Shown piece by piece: positions 50,466 to 60,400 of a stretch of 64,000 bases of DNA. The stretch is from Nocardia ignorata NBRC 108230 (GTDB lineage Bacteria > Actinomycetota > Actinomycetes > Mycobacteriales > Mycobacteriaceae). The translations under genes and the position numbers were made by a program. Within the stretch, counting starts at the first letter, position 1, and every line of letters starts with the position of its first letter. A model generated the notes under the pieces. It saw only the letters and a program-made list of their open reading frames with translations. It had not been told where the DNA came from and ran no database searches. Location: the NCBI RefSeq assembly GCF_001612905.1, contig NZ_BDBI01000002.1, positions 310,001 to 374,000 of the forward strand. The letters run 5' to 3'.

Positions 50466-51518
50466 TCAGCGAGTCGCGCCGAGCGCGGTCAGTGGATCGG
50501 TGGTGAACAGGAAGCGCAGCGCGACCGCGGCACCGGCGAGACCAAGCACGATCAGGGCGAGCGCGGGCAACAGAGTCGTCGAGAGCGAGAGCACGAAGGG
50601 CATTGCGTCACCGATGAACAGTGCGGCGGTCGCGGTGATACCCAGGCCGGCCGCGACACCGGTGACGAGCACGATCGCCGCCTGCGCCAATGCGTCGAGC
50701 ACCAGCGAACCCGAAGTCGCGCCGAGGGCCTTCAACGTGGCGATATCCGGCTGCCGCTGCACCGTCCACACGGTGAAGAAGGCGCCGATCACCAGCGCGG
50801 AAATGGCGAACAGCAGCACCGTCATCAAGGTGAGCGAGCTGTTCTCGGCCTGATAGGAGCCGATCGCCGCGACGGCGTCGCGGGCGGCAACCGTGTGCGT
50901 CCCGGCTTCGGCGTCGAGATTGTCGCGGGGGTCGTAGCCGAGCACGGCGAGAACCGTTGCCGCGCCGGCGCGGGGGCTTACCGCCTGCCAATCCGACATG
51001 CTCGTCCAGAGCACCGGGGTGTGGCTGTACCACTCGTCACCGGCGACGTCGGCGACGGTGAACTCGCGCCCGGCCAGCACCACGGTGTCGCCGGTGTCCG
51101 CGGCCAGTTCGCGCGCGGCACCGACACTCAGCACCACCGCACCCGGTGCGGTAGCAGGGCGATTGCTGAATGCGGACGGATCGCCGCCGAACACCGCGAC
51201 CTGTCCCGGGCTCCCGCCCGCGTGTTCGGCACGGGCACGCGAGATGCCGATCGGGGTGACCTCGATCCCGTTAACCGCCCGCCACTGCGCGAGCTGTTCC
51301 TCGGTGAGCACCGAGGAGTCGAAGGAGGGGGCGGCGCCGGTGTCGGCGAACACCACCCGGTCGGCGCGCAGGCCCTGGACGGCGGAGATGTTCTGGTGGG
51401 CCAGCCCGGCGGTGAGACCACTGAGGAAGCTGACAAGCACAGCGACCAGCAGGACAACTGTGGTGATCAACAGGAATCGTCCGCGGGCGGCCCGCAGATC
51501 TCGGAGTGCGACGAACAT
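50466..51518 (-). CDS. FtsX/MacB-like ABC transporter permease
   Basis: The 350-residue protein has one N-terminal membrane segment (FLLITTVVLLVAVLVSFLSGLTAGL), an extracytoplasmic domain of about 190 residues, and three C-terminal membrane segments, including LTLMTVLLFAISALVIGAFFTVW and the FtsX-type QRQPDIATLKALGATSGSLVLDALAQAA coupling region. This is the standard FtsX/MacB topology. It partners with the ATPase immediately downstream. The ATG at 51516-51518 follows directly on a GGAGG-like site and puts the first helix at the usual place. The exported substrate is unknown. Confidence 0.87.
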   Translation of the reverse strand: MFVALRDLRAARGRFLLITTVVLLVAVLVSFLSGLTAGLAHQNISAVQGLRADRVVFADTGAAPSFDSSVLTEEQLAQWRAVNGIEVTPIGISRARAEHAGGSPGQVAVFGGDPSAFSNRPATAPGAVVLSVGAARELAADTGDTVVLAGREFTVADVAGDEWYSHTPVLWTSMSDWQAVSPRAGAATVLAVLGYDPRDNLDAEAGTHTVAARDAVAAIGSYQAENSSLTLMTVLLFAISALVIGAFFTVWTVQRQPDIATLKALGATSGSLVLDALAQAAIVLVTGVAAGLGITATAALFIGDAMPFVLSLSTTLLPALALIVLGLAGAAVALRFLFTTDPLTALGATR

Positions 51519-51647
51519 GCCTCCACCCTCGTCGGATGCGCGTGCCGTGCCATCGCACCGGCGCAGGAAATCTGGTCCATCCAAGGTCGGCCCGTGTTTA
51601 CACCTTTCGATGGATGCCGCCGCGATAGCCGCACATAAGCTGGTCGG

Positions 51648-52826
51648 GTGAAGTCGTCCCTGCTGACGCCGGTCGTCACCACCCTGCGCCTCGGTCTGCA
51701 CGTGCTGGTGACGGTGCTGGCCGTGGTCGTTGCGGTGCGGGCGCTGCTGCCCGGCGGGGGCGGACACGGTGCCCTCGTGGTGGGGTTCACGGTGCTGTGG
51801 TTGGTCGTCTACTTCGCCGGCACCGAGATGCCGCTGCGCTCGGGCGATCGGAGCCCGCGGATCGTCTGGGTGTGGCTGGCTGCGCTCACCGGGCTGTGGC
51901 TGGCTCTGCTCGGGTTCACTCCCGACGCGGTCTACCTCGCTTTCGGACTGTTCTTCGTCTACCTGCACCTGCTGCCGAGGCCATGGGGCATCGCCGCCGT
52001 TGTACTGGCGACGGTGGTCGGAGTGGTCGGATTCGCGGCGCATCGTGGCTGGTCGGCGGGGGCGGTGGTCGGGCCGGTGCTCGGTGCGCTGGTCGCTGTC
52101 GGGATCGGGTTCGGGTATCAGGCGCTGTATCGCGAGGCCGTCGAACGTGAACGCTTGATCGACGAGTTGGTCAGCACCAGGGCGGTTCTCGCCGACCGGG
52201 AACGCACGGCGGGCAGGCTCGCCGAACGCGAGCGCCTAGCCAAGGAGATCCACGACACCGTCGCCCAGGGGCTCAGCAGCATCCAGTTGCTCCTGCACGC
52301 AGCCGAACAGGCCGCGCCGGATCACCCGGTGCTGGACCGGATTCGGCTCGCCCGCGAGACCGCCGCCGCCGATCTGGCCGAAACCCGAAGGCTCATCCAC
52401 GAATTGGCGCCCGCCGCGCTGGAAGGACAGTCGCTGGCCGAGGCGCTGGACCGGATCTGCGAACGCGCGGGGACGGCCACGCTGTCGACCCAACTGCTGG
52501 TGGAAGGCGAACCGGAACAGCTGCCGATGCCGGTGGAGGCGGCGCTGGTGCGGATCGCGCAGAGCGCCGTGGCCAATGTGGTGCAGCACGCCGCCGCCTC
52601 GCGTATGCGAGTCACCCTCACCTACGACGACACCGACGTGCACCTCGATATCGTCGACGACGGCGTCGGCATCGATACCGAGGTCCTACGCAGGCCACGC
52701 TCCGGGGCATACGGATTGGCCGCGATGCGCAGCCGCGTCGAGCAACAGGGCGGACGGATGACCATCGAATCGGAACCGGGACACACGGCTGTCACCGCGT
52801 CCTTTCCCCTGGGAGCGGGCGCATGA
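51648..52826 (+). CDS. NarL-type sensor histidine kinase
   Basis: The 392-residue kinase has four to six N-terminal hydrophobic segments (within about residues 10-150) and a short coiled coil ([36 protein letters not shown]). The HisKA_3 box [14 protein letters not shown] contains phospho-acceptor H202, and a HATPase_c domain ([38 protein letters not shown]) follows. No large sensory domain is visible, so it probably senses a membrane or lipid cue. It starts with GTG 51648, overlaps the response regulator by four bases, and is divergent from the ABC exporter, a common LiaSR/DesKR-like arrangement. Confidence 0.88.
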   Translation: MKSSLLTPVVTTLRLGLHVLVTVLAVVVAVRALLPGGGGHGALVVGFTVLWLVVYFAGTEMPLRSGDRSPRIVWVWLAALTGLWLALLGFTPDAVYLAFGLFFVYLHLLPRPWGIAAVVLATVVGVVGFAAHRGWSAGAVVGPVLGALVAVGIGFGYQALYREAVERERLIDELVSTRAVLADRERTAGRLAERERLAKEIHDTVAQGLSSIQLLLHAAEQAAPDHPVLDRIRLARETAAADLAETRRLIHELAPAALEGQSLAEALDRICERAGTATLSTQLLVEGEPEQLPMPVEAALVRIAQSAVANVVQHAAASRMRVTLTYDDTDVHLDIVDDGVGIDTEVLRRPRSGAYGLAAMRSRVEQQGGRMTIESEPGHTAVTASFPLGAGA

Positions 52827-53440
52827 TCCGGCTGCTGCTCGCCGACGACCACGCCATCGTGCGGGCCGGTCTGCGCGCCCTGCTCGAGGCGGCAGGCGAC
52901 ATCACTGTCGTCGGCGATGCCGCCGACGCCGACGCGGCGGTGGCCTTCTGCGCCGCGAATCCGGTCGACCTGGTGCTGATGGATCTGCGCTTCGGGGACG
53001 GCCGCACCGGCGCCTTTGCGACGGCGAGCCTGCGCGCTCTCCCCGACCCGCCCGAGGTCCTCGTGGTCACCAATTACGACACCGATGCCGACATCCTCGG
53101 CGCTATCGAGGCGGGTGCCGTCGGCTACCTGCTCAAGGACACCCCGCCCGCAGAACTCCTCGCCGCGGTACGCGCCGCCGCGGCGGGGGAGAGCGTGCTC
53201 TCGCCGACGGTCGCGTCGCGCCTGATGACCAGGGTCCGGCGCGCCGACACCACACTCAGCCCGCGAGAGGTCGAGGTGCTGCGGCTGGTCGAGGCCGGGT
53301 TGTCCAATCGGGACATCGCCAAGCAGCTTTTCCTCAGCGAGACGACGGTGAAGTCGCATCTGGTGCACATCTACGCCAAGCTCGGGGTGAAATCCCGGAC
53401 CTCGGCCGTGGCGACCGCGCGGCAGCGACGTGCGCTCTGA
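52823..53440 (+). CDS. NarL/LuxR-type response regulator
   Basis: The 205-residue protein has a receiver domain ([19 protein letters not shown]; phospho-acceptor D54 in [33 protein letters not shown]) and a C-terminal LuxR HTH ([51 protein letters not shown]). All receiver acidic residues and the late Lys are present. It is the cognate partner of the overlapping histidine kinase. The divergent ABC exporter is a likely target, by position. Confidence 0.9.
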   Translation: MIRLLLADDHAIVRAGLRALLEAAGDITVVGDAADADAAVAFCAANPVDLVLMDLRFGDGRTGAFATASLRALPDPPEVLVVTNYDTDADILGAIEAGAVGYLLKDTPPAELLAAVRAAAAGESVLSPTVASRLMTRVRRADTTLSPREVEVLRLVEAGLSNRDIAKQLFLSETTVKSHLVHIYAKLGVKSRTSAVATARQRRAL

Positions 53441-53451
53441 TATCGGCCGAC

Positions 53452-53485
53452 AGTGGCTACAATTAGTTATGCATTTGTCGCCACT
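53452..53485. promoter_or_regulatory. Inverted-repeat operator of the toxin-antitoxin operon
   Basis: AGTGGCTACAA (53452-53462) and TTGTCGCCACT (53475-53485) form 11-bp arms matching at ten positions around a 12-base spacer. The element ends 12 bases before the antitoxin ATG and contains a TACAAT hexamer that may be the -10. Phd-type antitoxins typically bind such repeats as dimers, alone or with the toxin, to repress their own operon. Confidence 0.75.
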
Positions 53486-53497
53486 ATAAGGAGCGTC

Positions 53498-53752
53498 ATG
53501 GAGATCGGTGTGCGGGGCCTGCGGGACCATCTCAGTAGCTATCTGGCTGACGTGCGAGCGGGCCGGACGGTGACAGTGACCGATCACGGCAAGCCGATCG
53601 CCCGGATCGTCCCTGTTGATCGGCTGACCGCACTGGAGCAGCTGCGGGCGGAGGGGCGAATTCAGCCGGCTCGAAAGCGTAAGCAACCCGCACCGGAACC
53701 GGTTCAGGGCAGTGGAATCGTGTCCGATCTGATCGATGATCAGCGCCGGTGA
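53498..53752 (+). CDS. Phd/YefM-family antitoxin
   Basis: The 84-residue protein starts MEIGVRGLRDHLSSYLADVRAG. It has the Phd/YefM N-terminal DNA-binding fold, with the typical VTVTDHGKPIARIVPVDR hairpin at about residues 26-43, and a disordered basic C-terminal tail that would wrap the toxin. The ATG at 53498 follows AAGGAG; an earlier ATG at 53453 lies inside the operator and is rejected. It overlaps the toxin start (GTGA), the usual arrangement in type II systems. Confidence 0.88.
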   Translation: MEIGVRGLRDHLSSYLADVRAGRTVTVTDHGKPIARIVPVDRLTALEQLRAEGRIQPARKRKQPAPEPVQGSGIVSDLIDDQRR

Positions 53753-54222
53753 TCGGCTACTTCGATACGTCGGCGTTCATCCCGCTGCTGGTCGTAGAGC
53801 CCAACAGTGCCGCATGTAGACGGTTCTGGGATCTCGCTGACGACGTCGTCGCAAGTCGGCTGCTCTATGTCGAATCGGCAGCGGCATTGGCTCAAGCGCA
53901 CCGGATGGGCAGGCTCGACACCTCGGCATTTCGCACGGCTTCGCGTTTGCGGGACGAACTGTGGCAACAACTCGACGTGACCGAGGTAGATGAGAGGTTG
54001 GTCCAAACTGCGGCGGTCTTCGCGGAGCGTTATGCGCTTCGGGGTTACGACGCCGTCCATTGCGCGGTCGCCGCACAACTCGATGACCCTGACCTAGTTG
54101 CGGCATCTGGTGACGGGAAGTTGCTCGCCGCCTGGAAGTCCTTGGGAATCGCGACATTCGATTCGAACGCACCTGACGACCAGCGCGATCAGTCGATCGG
54201 AGACCGATCCACCTTCGACTAG
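53749..54222 (+). CDS. PIN-domain ribonuclease toxin (VapC family)
   Basis: The 157-residue PIN protein keeps the acidic metal-binding set: Asp in YFDTSAFIPLLV near the N terminus, Glu in LLYVESAAAL, Asp in LRGYDAVHCAVA and Asp in ASGDGKLLAAW. VapC toxins cut tRNA or rRNA when freed from antitoxin. The GTG start at 53749 overlaps the antitoxin stop. The C-terminal ~20 residues after the PIN fold (DDQRDQSIGDRSTFD) are an extra polar tail. The system is intact as far as sequence shows. Confidence 0.88.
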   Translation: MIGYFDTSAFIPLLVVEPNSAACRRFWDLADDVVASRLLYVESAAALAQAHRMGRLDTSAFRTASRLRDELWQQLDVTEVDERLVQTAAVFAERYALRGYDAVHCAVAAQLDDPDLVAASGDGKLLAAWKSLGIATFDSNAPDDQRDQSIGDRSTFD

Positions 54223-54227
54223 TCAGG

Positions 54228-54683
54228 TCATAGGTCGGGGACCTGCGGGTCTATGTCGAGCGAAGTCGGTTCGAAGTCGATGTCGTCATCGTCCATGCTC
54301 AGGCGGGCGGCCGAATCCCGACTGTCGGCGATCTGATTCCACAGCCAGCTCGGGCCGACTGTCTCGGCGCCATGCGCTGCGACTCTTACGCGCAACTCCC
54401 GGTCGGCGGTAACTACGATGATCGTGGCGTAGTCCTCGGTGGCGACCACGTCGACGATCGTATCGTCGCCCGACCTTTCGGCGAGAACGGCTTTCAGCGG
54501 GGCGGAGGCCGCGTCCGCGCTTGCTTTCGCGGCACCTTCGAGCACCACGATGACATCGGTGGTGTCGGTGAGGCCGGCGAGTTCGGCAAGCAATCGCCGG
54601 GCGGCACCGGCTCGGTCCTTCCACCACCCGTCGGGGCGCGAACCGATGACGTTGGCCGCATCGACGACGATCAGCTGGTCCAT
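54228..54683 (-). CDS. NYN/PIN-like protein (YacP-related, often annotated NTP pyrophosphohydrolase)
   Basis: The 151-residue protein begins MDQLIVVDAANVIGSRPDGWW, an Asp-Asn motif at the tip of the first strand as in NYN/PIN-like nucleases. It continues with VIVVLEGAAKAS, a central VVATEDYATIIVVTADRELR with conserved acids, and an acidic tail. These features suggest an RNA-processing or regulatory nuclease, but the homologs are uncharacterised and often carry a doubtful pyrophosphohydrolase name. The ATG at 54681-54683 starts the first strand. It converges on the toxin gene with only five bases between the stops. Confidence 0.65.
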   Translation of the reverse strand: MDQLIVVDAANVIGSRPDGWWKDRAGAARRLLAELAGLTDTTDVIVVLEGAAKASADAASAPLKAVLAERSGDDTIVDVVATEDYATIIVVTADRELRVRVAAHGAETVGPSWLWNQIADSRDSAARLSMDDDDIDFEPTSLDIDPQVPDL

Positions 54684-54766
54684 CAGTCCAGTCTGCCCCT
54701 CCCGCGAGGAGCGACAGGCCTCGCGGGTTCCTGGGTGGCGGCGGGGGAGGGGCCTACGCTGGGCAC

Positions 54767-55192
54767 ATGACTTCCCTGACGGATCCTCAGGTGCGAGAGT
54801 TCCTTTCCCACGGCACACGGACGGGCAAGGTGGCGTTCACGGCCAAGGACGGGCGGCCGTTGGTGACGCCGATCTGGTTCATCGTGGAAGGCGATGAGCT
54901 GGTGTTCAACACCGGGAAGGAGACCGCGAAGGGACGGGCGTTCGCGCGGGATCCCCGGGTTGCGGTCTGTGTGGATCTGGAAGAGCCACCCTATGGGCTG
55001 GTGGAGGTGCAGGGGACGGTCGAGTTGTCGGAGGATCCGGCGGAGCTGGTGCGGACCGCGACCGCGATCGCCGCCCGGTACATGGGTGCGGACCGGGCCG
55101 AGGAGTTCGGCAAGCGCAACGGGGTGCCGGGGGAGCTCGTGGTGCGGGTGCGGCCGACGAAGGTCATCGCGCATTTCGACATGACCGGGTAG
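54767..55192 (+). CDS. PPOX-class F420-dependent oxidoreductase
   Basis: The 141-residue split-barrel protein has GKVAFTAKDGRPLVTPIWFIVEGDELVFNTGKETAKGRAFARDPRVAVCVD, a pattern characteristic of FDOR-B proteins, and ends in P-T-K-V-I-A-H-F-D. It probably binds F420, or possibly another flavin or heme, and reduces an unknown substrate. The ATG at 54767 gives the canonical N terminus. It is the third F420-type protein in this window. Its stop is one base from the stop of the convergent DUF3105 gene. Confidence 0.8.
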   Translation: MTSLTDPQVREFLSHGTRTGKVAFTAKDGRPLVTPIWFIVEGDELVFNTGKETAKGRAFARDPRVAVCVDLEEPPYGLVEVQGTVELSEDPAELVRTATAIAARYMGADRAEEFGKRNGVPGELVVRVRPTKVIAHFDMTG

Positions 55193-55193
55193 G

Positions 55194-55913
55194 TCAGCGG
55201 GGCGCGGGCACATCCGGTTCGGGCGGGAGGACGGGTACTTCGGTCGGGAAGACGGGCTCGTTGTTCATCGGTGCGGCGTCCAGGCCGGGAGCGGACGGGT
55301 CATAAGGCGCGGGATCGCGGTCGAAGATCGGATTGCTGCAGGAAGCGCCGGGTTCCGGTGTGGTGTAAGGGTTGTTGCGCAGGGCGGTGATGAACTGGTC
55401 GACGCGCGCGTCGGTCGCACTGTCGGGGACGAGCTGGTGGCCCCACGACTGCAGCGAGATCGGATCGGCCATGTTCGGGATGGGCGACATGAAGGTGTAT
55501 GTCCTGCCCTGCACCTTGTTCCGCAGCGTCGCCTGATCGTCCGCACTCACCCGCGCGGGGTCGTAGGCGATCCACACCGCGCCGTGTTCCATCGAGTGCA
55601 CCGCGTTCTCGGTCCGGATGCCCTCGGGATAGACGACACCGTCGCAGGCCGCCCACACCGCATCGTGCGTGCCACCCATCGGCGGGATCGACGTGTACGC
55701 CACCCGCTGCGTGCTCGGCACATGATTGCCGAGCGGGTATGCGGCGGTGACGACACCGGGGATGTCCTTCGCCGGGTCCTGGTTGTCCTCGGAAGGCGCG
55801 AAGCTGTCCATGGCCGTCGTCGGATGACCTTTGACGGCATCGTCACCACAACCCGCGAGCGTGACCGACGCGACCGCCAGCAGGCACGCGCTCACTCTGT
55901 TCCGTACCCGCAT
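55194..55913 (-). CDS. DUF3105 putative lipoprotein
   Basis: The 239-residue protein has a signal peptide with lipobox LAGC (MRVRNRVSACLLAVASVTLAGC) and a DUF3105 domain. Landmarks are the Y-P-x-G-N-H strand, PPMGGTHDAVWAACDGVVYPEGIRTENAVHSMEHGAVWIAYDP, and LQSWGHQL. The conserved His and Cys residues in the HSMEHG region suggest metal or heme binding, but the function of the family is not known. It probably sits on the outer face of the membrane. It lies 92 bases downstream of the TerD-family gene on the same strand. Confidence 0.8.
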   Translation of the reverse strand: MRVRNRVSACLLAVASVTLAGCGDDAVKGHPTTAMDSFAPSEDNQDPAKDIPGVVTAAYPLGNHVPSTQRVAYTSIPPMGGTHDAVWAACDGVVYPEGIRTENAVHSMEHGAVWIAYDPARVSADDQATLRNKVQGRTYTFMSPIPNMADPISLQSWGHQLVPDSATDARVDQFITALRNNPYTTPEPGASCSNPIFDRDPAPYDPSAPGLDAAPMNNEPVFPTEVPVLPPEPDVPAPR

Positions 55914-56005
55914 GGGCCCCTCCTCGTCGTGCCGGCGCTCGCCGTCCGAGACGAACTTACTGGCAGTCCGTCCACACCGCCGTGGAGTCGGCTCCGGCGG
56001 TGCGA

Positions 56006-57214
56006 TCAGGTGTTGGAACGACTGGTCGAGATGAACCGTTTGCCAGGGTCGACCATCTTGCGCACGGTCGCGCCTTTCGCATACTCCCCGAGCGCAGTCA
56101 TATTCCAGCCGTGTGCGTCGCGGGTGAGCATCGCGAGGAAGACGCCCGTGGTCGGTTCGCCCTGGGACAGTTCGAAGCGGACCAGTTCGGAGCCGGTGTG
56201 GTCGTCGAGGAGACGGCAGTGTGCGCGACCGACCTGATCGAACTTGTGGCCCGCGAAGGAATTGACGGTGAAGATCAGGGCGTAGACCTCGGCGGGTAGG
56301 GCCGTCAGGTCGACGGTGATGACCTCGTCGTCGCCGTCACCGTGGCCGGTCAGGTTGTCGCCGGAGTGTTTGATGGCGCCGTCGAATGCCTCGCGACGTA
56401 GGAACCAGACGTTGGTGAGTTTCTTGGCCCGGTCGTCGTAGGCGATGACGGAGGCATCGAGGTCGATCTTGGTGCCGTGGGTCGCCGGGTCCCAGCCCAA
56501 GCCCATTCGCACCTGGGCGAGTGGCGGTGCACCGGCCTTGGTGAGCGACACCGTTTCGCTCTTGCGCAGGGTCACATGTCCTTTCGACAGGTCGACCGTC
56601 GGGCGTCCGAAGCGCGGTGGTTCGGGGGAGGTCGTCGGTGCGGATCGAACCTCGGGCGGTGGGGCAGGCTGGCTCTCGGCGGGTGACGGCGGCTGCGCCC
56701 CGGCTGCCGAGTCCTGGGCCGGTTCGTCATCGACGCTGATGCCGAAATCGGTCGCGATACCCGCCAGCCCCTGCGCGTATCCCTGACCGACCGCACGGAC
56801 CTTCCACCCATCCCCGCGCCGGTACAGCTCGCAGGCGATCAGCGCGGTCTCCGGCCCGAGCCCGGTCGGGGTGAACGCGGCGAGCAGGGCGCCGGTCGAT
56901 TCGTCGGTCACCGTGATCCGAGGCGGTCCGGCCCTGCCCCAATCGGCGGGTCCGGTGCCGTCGAGGCTGACGGTGAAGGCGATCCGGTCGATCTCGGCGG
57001 GCAACGCACCGAACGACACACGGACGGCCTCGGCCGAGACGACCTCGACGCCCGGCCCGACCGGCTGGTTGTAGAAGACGAAATCGCTGTCGCAGCGCAC
57101 CTTTCCGGCGGCGGTCAGCAAGAGCGCGGCGAGGTCGGCTCCCGTGTCGGCCGCCACCGTGACCCGCACCTCGCTCGACGGCACCGGTGCGTTCGCGCCC
57201 TTGGACAACTCCAT
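56006..57214 (-). CDS. Double TerD-domain stress protein
   Basis: The 402-residue protein carries two TerD-like domains, about 1-165 and 210-400, joined by a Pro/Ala/Ser-rich linker ([17 protein letters not shown]). The N-terminal unit starts [18 protein letters not shown], and the second starts [20 protein letters not shown] with the calcium-binding-type GLGWDPA and [10 protein letters not shown] motifs and the HSGDN / GDDEVI acidic clusters. The second unit keeps all the metal-site acids; the first lacks several. TerD proteins are linked to tellurite resistance, phage inhibition and envelope stress. It is divergent from the secreted glycine-rich gene across 244 bases. Confidence 0.83.
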   Translation of the reverse strand: MELSKGANAPVPSSEVRVTVAADTGADLAALLLTAAGKVRCDSDFVFYNQPVGPGVEVVSAEAVRVSFGALPAEIDRIAFTVSLDGTGPADWGRAGPPRITVTDESTGALLAAFTPTGLGPETALIACELYRRGDGWKVRAVGQGYAQGLAGIATDFGISVDDEPAQDSAAGAQPPSPAESQPAPPPEVRSAPTTSPEPPRFGRPTVDLSKGHVTLRKSETVSLTKAGAPPLAQVRMGLGWDPATHGTKIDLDASVIAYDDRAKKLTNVWFLRREAFDGAIKHSGDNLTGHGDGDDEVITVDLTALPAEVYALIFTVNSFAGHKFDQVGRAHCRLLDDHTGSELVRFELSQGEPTTGVFLAMLTRDAHGWNMTALGEYAKGATVRKMVDPGKRFISTSRSNT

Positions 57215-57458
57215 GGTCTACCTCAACTCATCGGGAGCCCGTCGTCGCAACGGCCTTCGTCGCCACCGAACCTACTGCCGTGCCCGGCGGGCATCCAGCC
57301 GAGCGAGCGCAAGGAACCAGGATTCCTTCTCCGCCAGACCCATCGACATCCCCGATGACCAGCAGAAATACGCGCGTCGTTGGCAGGTCGGGGCGGTAAC
57401 CGGGGCTACCGTTTCGACAAGTTTCGTAAGCGACGAGGCCGGCGAACGGAGTTCTGGC

Positions 57459-60400
57459 ATGGCCGGACGGACTGCGGCCCAGGCGTGGGTCGCCACGCTT
57501 GTCGGTGTGGTGCTCGTGCTCGGCACCGCGACGCACGCGTCGGCCCAGCCGCCGGGCCCAGCCGCCCAGCGCACGTCCGACCATTTCGAGGATCCCGAAT
57601 CCGGCTTGTCGATCGACGTGTTCTATTGCAGCGACCGAACCCAGACCTACCGGGTCCCACCGGGCACGACGAGCCTCTACATCGAGGCGGTCGGTGGACA
57701 GGGTCAGACGCCGAACCCGAACTTCACCGGCATCGGCGGGCTCGGTGGCCAGGTCAGCGGTGGGCTGCGGGTGAGTCCGCAGCAGGAGTTCCAGGTCCAG
57801 GTCGGGTGCGCGGGTGGCGAGAACGGCGGCTTCTCGCCGTACGCCTCCGGTGGTGCCAGGGGTGAAGCGGTCGATCAACTCACGAATTTCGGCACGGTCT
57901 ACTCGAGCGGCTGGGACGGCGGTGGTGGTGGCGGCGCGTCGGCCGTGCTCGGGCCCGACAACGAGCCCGTGCTTGTCGCGGGCGGCGGAGGCGGCGCGGG
58001 TGGCAACGCCCCGGACTGCTATTCCGTGTCGCCCGTGCAGGATTCGACGTTCTTCTATTGCGGTGGCGGCTCCCGTCGCGACGGCGGTGACGGTGGCGAC
58101 GGCAGCGCGGCGGTCGGCTGGCAGGAAGGCCCGCCGTGGACCGGCGGAGCGGGAGAGAACAACCCGGCGGGCACCACGCCGAGCGGTCTGACCTGCGGCG
58201 GCACCCGCGCGGGCGGTGCGGGCCACACCTTCGACAAGACCGGCGGCGGTGGTGGCGGGGGCGGCGGGGGCGGTGGCTACCTGGGGGGTGCCGGACAGGG
58301 CGGCGGCTGCGGCGGAGCGGCCGCACCGGAGACACCGATCACGCACGGACCGCACGCCGCGCCGGGCGCCGGTGGCGCGGGTGGTGGTGGCGGGACTTCG
58401 TATGCGTCGCCGAGCCTTTCGAAGGCGAGCGTGACCACCGCGTCGGTCTCCGGTGACGGCTACGTCCTGTTCCTCACCTCGGCCGACGGTGTCCGCACGA
58501 CGACTTTCGGTGTGCACGGCGAATCCGCGCAGTACTACTGCGTCGGCGACGGCGTGGATGAGATCTTCGCCGACGTACTCGGCGGGTCCGGCGCGGGCGG
58601 TGGTCACGACTTCGGCGATGTGGGCACCGGTGGCGCGGGCAGCGGTGTGCAGGCGGTGATCGCGGTGCAGGAACGCAAACAGCTGAAGATCGATGTCGGG
58701 CATTACGGCGGGCCCGGCGGCGGCTGGGGATACGGGACCGGCGGGGCGCGTGGCACCGCCGACTCCGGCGCGTCCTACAGCGGGGCGGGCGGTGGTGGCG
58801 CGTCGGCGGTGAGCCAGAACGCCGCCGACTGCGGCACTCGACCGTCCTCGGACAACCGGCCGATCATCGTCGCCGGGGGTGGTGGCGGCGGCGGGGGCAA
58901 CGGCTTCAGCGCCGATGGTGGCGACGGTGGCGACGGCGGTCCCCAGCCCGGCGACGGCACCAGTGGCGGCTTCGGTGGCGGCTTCGGCGGTGAGGGCGGC
59001 AGCGAGCGTGGCGTGCACGGCGGCCACGCCACCGGCAGCTCCACCGGCGGTGGGGGCGGTGGCGGTGGCGGCGGCAGTCACGGCGGCGGCAAGGGCCACG
59101 GCGCGCAGGACGGCAACGACGGTGGCGGTGGCGGTGGGGGCGGCGGCGAGTCGATCGTCGACAGCGTCGCGAACCAGCCACCGCACTTCTACAACGGGCC
59201 CGACGGCAGTCATGGGAACCGGGACCGGCTCAACGACGGCAAGGTGCAGCTGATCGTCCCGATCCCGTCGAAACGCAGTCGGGTGGAACTGATCTCCGGC
59301 AACAGCCAGAGCGCCTACTCGGGACAGCCCTTCGCCGAACCGCTGCGGGTGCGCTTCGTCGACGCGATCCACGGACCGCAGGCGGGCAAGTCGATCACCT
59401 TCGCCATGCCCGCCGGCCAGCCGCCCGCCGCCGTGTTCGACAACGGCCGCGACACGATCCGGGCGACCACCGACGCCGACGGCTACGCCCAGGTGAACCT
59501 GACCGCGCTGCCCGCGACGCGGCAGGGCGAACTGCCCGGCGGTTTCCTGGTCGACGCGTCGGCCACCGACGATCCGGCACACCTGATCGGCGGCGCGGTG
59601 TTCCGGCTGCACGACGACCAGGTGCCGACCGAGATCGAGGTGACGACGACCGCGCCGAACCACATCGCCCAGGTCGGTGAACCGGTCGGTTTCAGCGCGA
59701 AGGTGAGCCAGAAGCCGGGAACCACACCGGCGTTCGGGACACCCACCGGGCATGTGCGCTTCGAGATCGACGGTGTCGCGACACCGGGACCCATCGAGCT
59801 GGTCGACGGGGTGGCGACCCTGCCGCCGGTCGACGGCCTGCGGCCCGGCACCCACCACGTGCTCGCGACCTATCTGGCCGACGACCCGAGCAGGGTGTTC
59901 GCACCGGTCTTCGGCAGTGTCGGGGTGCTGGTGCAGACGGTGAAGGTGCCCACCGAGGTCCACCTGACCCTCCCGCCATCGCCGGTGCTCGCCGGTGCGG
60001 TCGTCGGCGCCACCGTCACCGTGCCGACGCCGAAGCCGGACGCGCCGAAACCCACCGGCGCCATTCAGTTCTCCCAGAACGGTTCCGCACTGGGCGATCC
60101 GGTGAGCCTCGGCCCGGACGGCACGGCGAGTTCGCCGCCGTTGCGGGCAGGCTCAGGCACGGTCGAGGCGCACTATTCCGGTGACGAGGTCTACGAACAG
60201 TCGACAGGCCGGGCCGAACTCACCGTGTACACCGCCACCTCGACGACGAAGGTGAGCGCCGGCCACAACCCGGTCACCTACTTCGAGCAACTCGACCTCA
60301 CCGCGACGGTCACCCGTGACCCCGCAGGCGCGATGGACACCGGCACCGTCCAGTTCTCCGCAGACGGCAAGCCGCTCGGCGCACCGGTCCCGGTCGACGC

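Noticed and set aside
58860..59150. Repeat array or CRISPR-like structure in the glycine-rich gene
   Set aside because: The repeats are GGC/GGT codon runs encoding poly-Gly, with no unique spacers or palindromic repeat unit.
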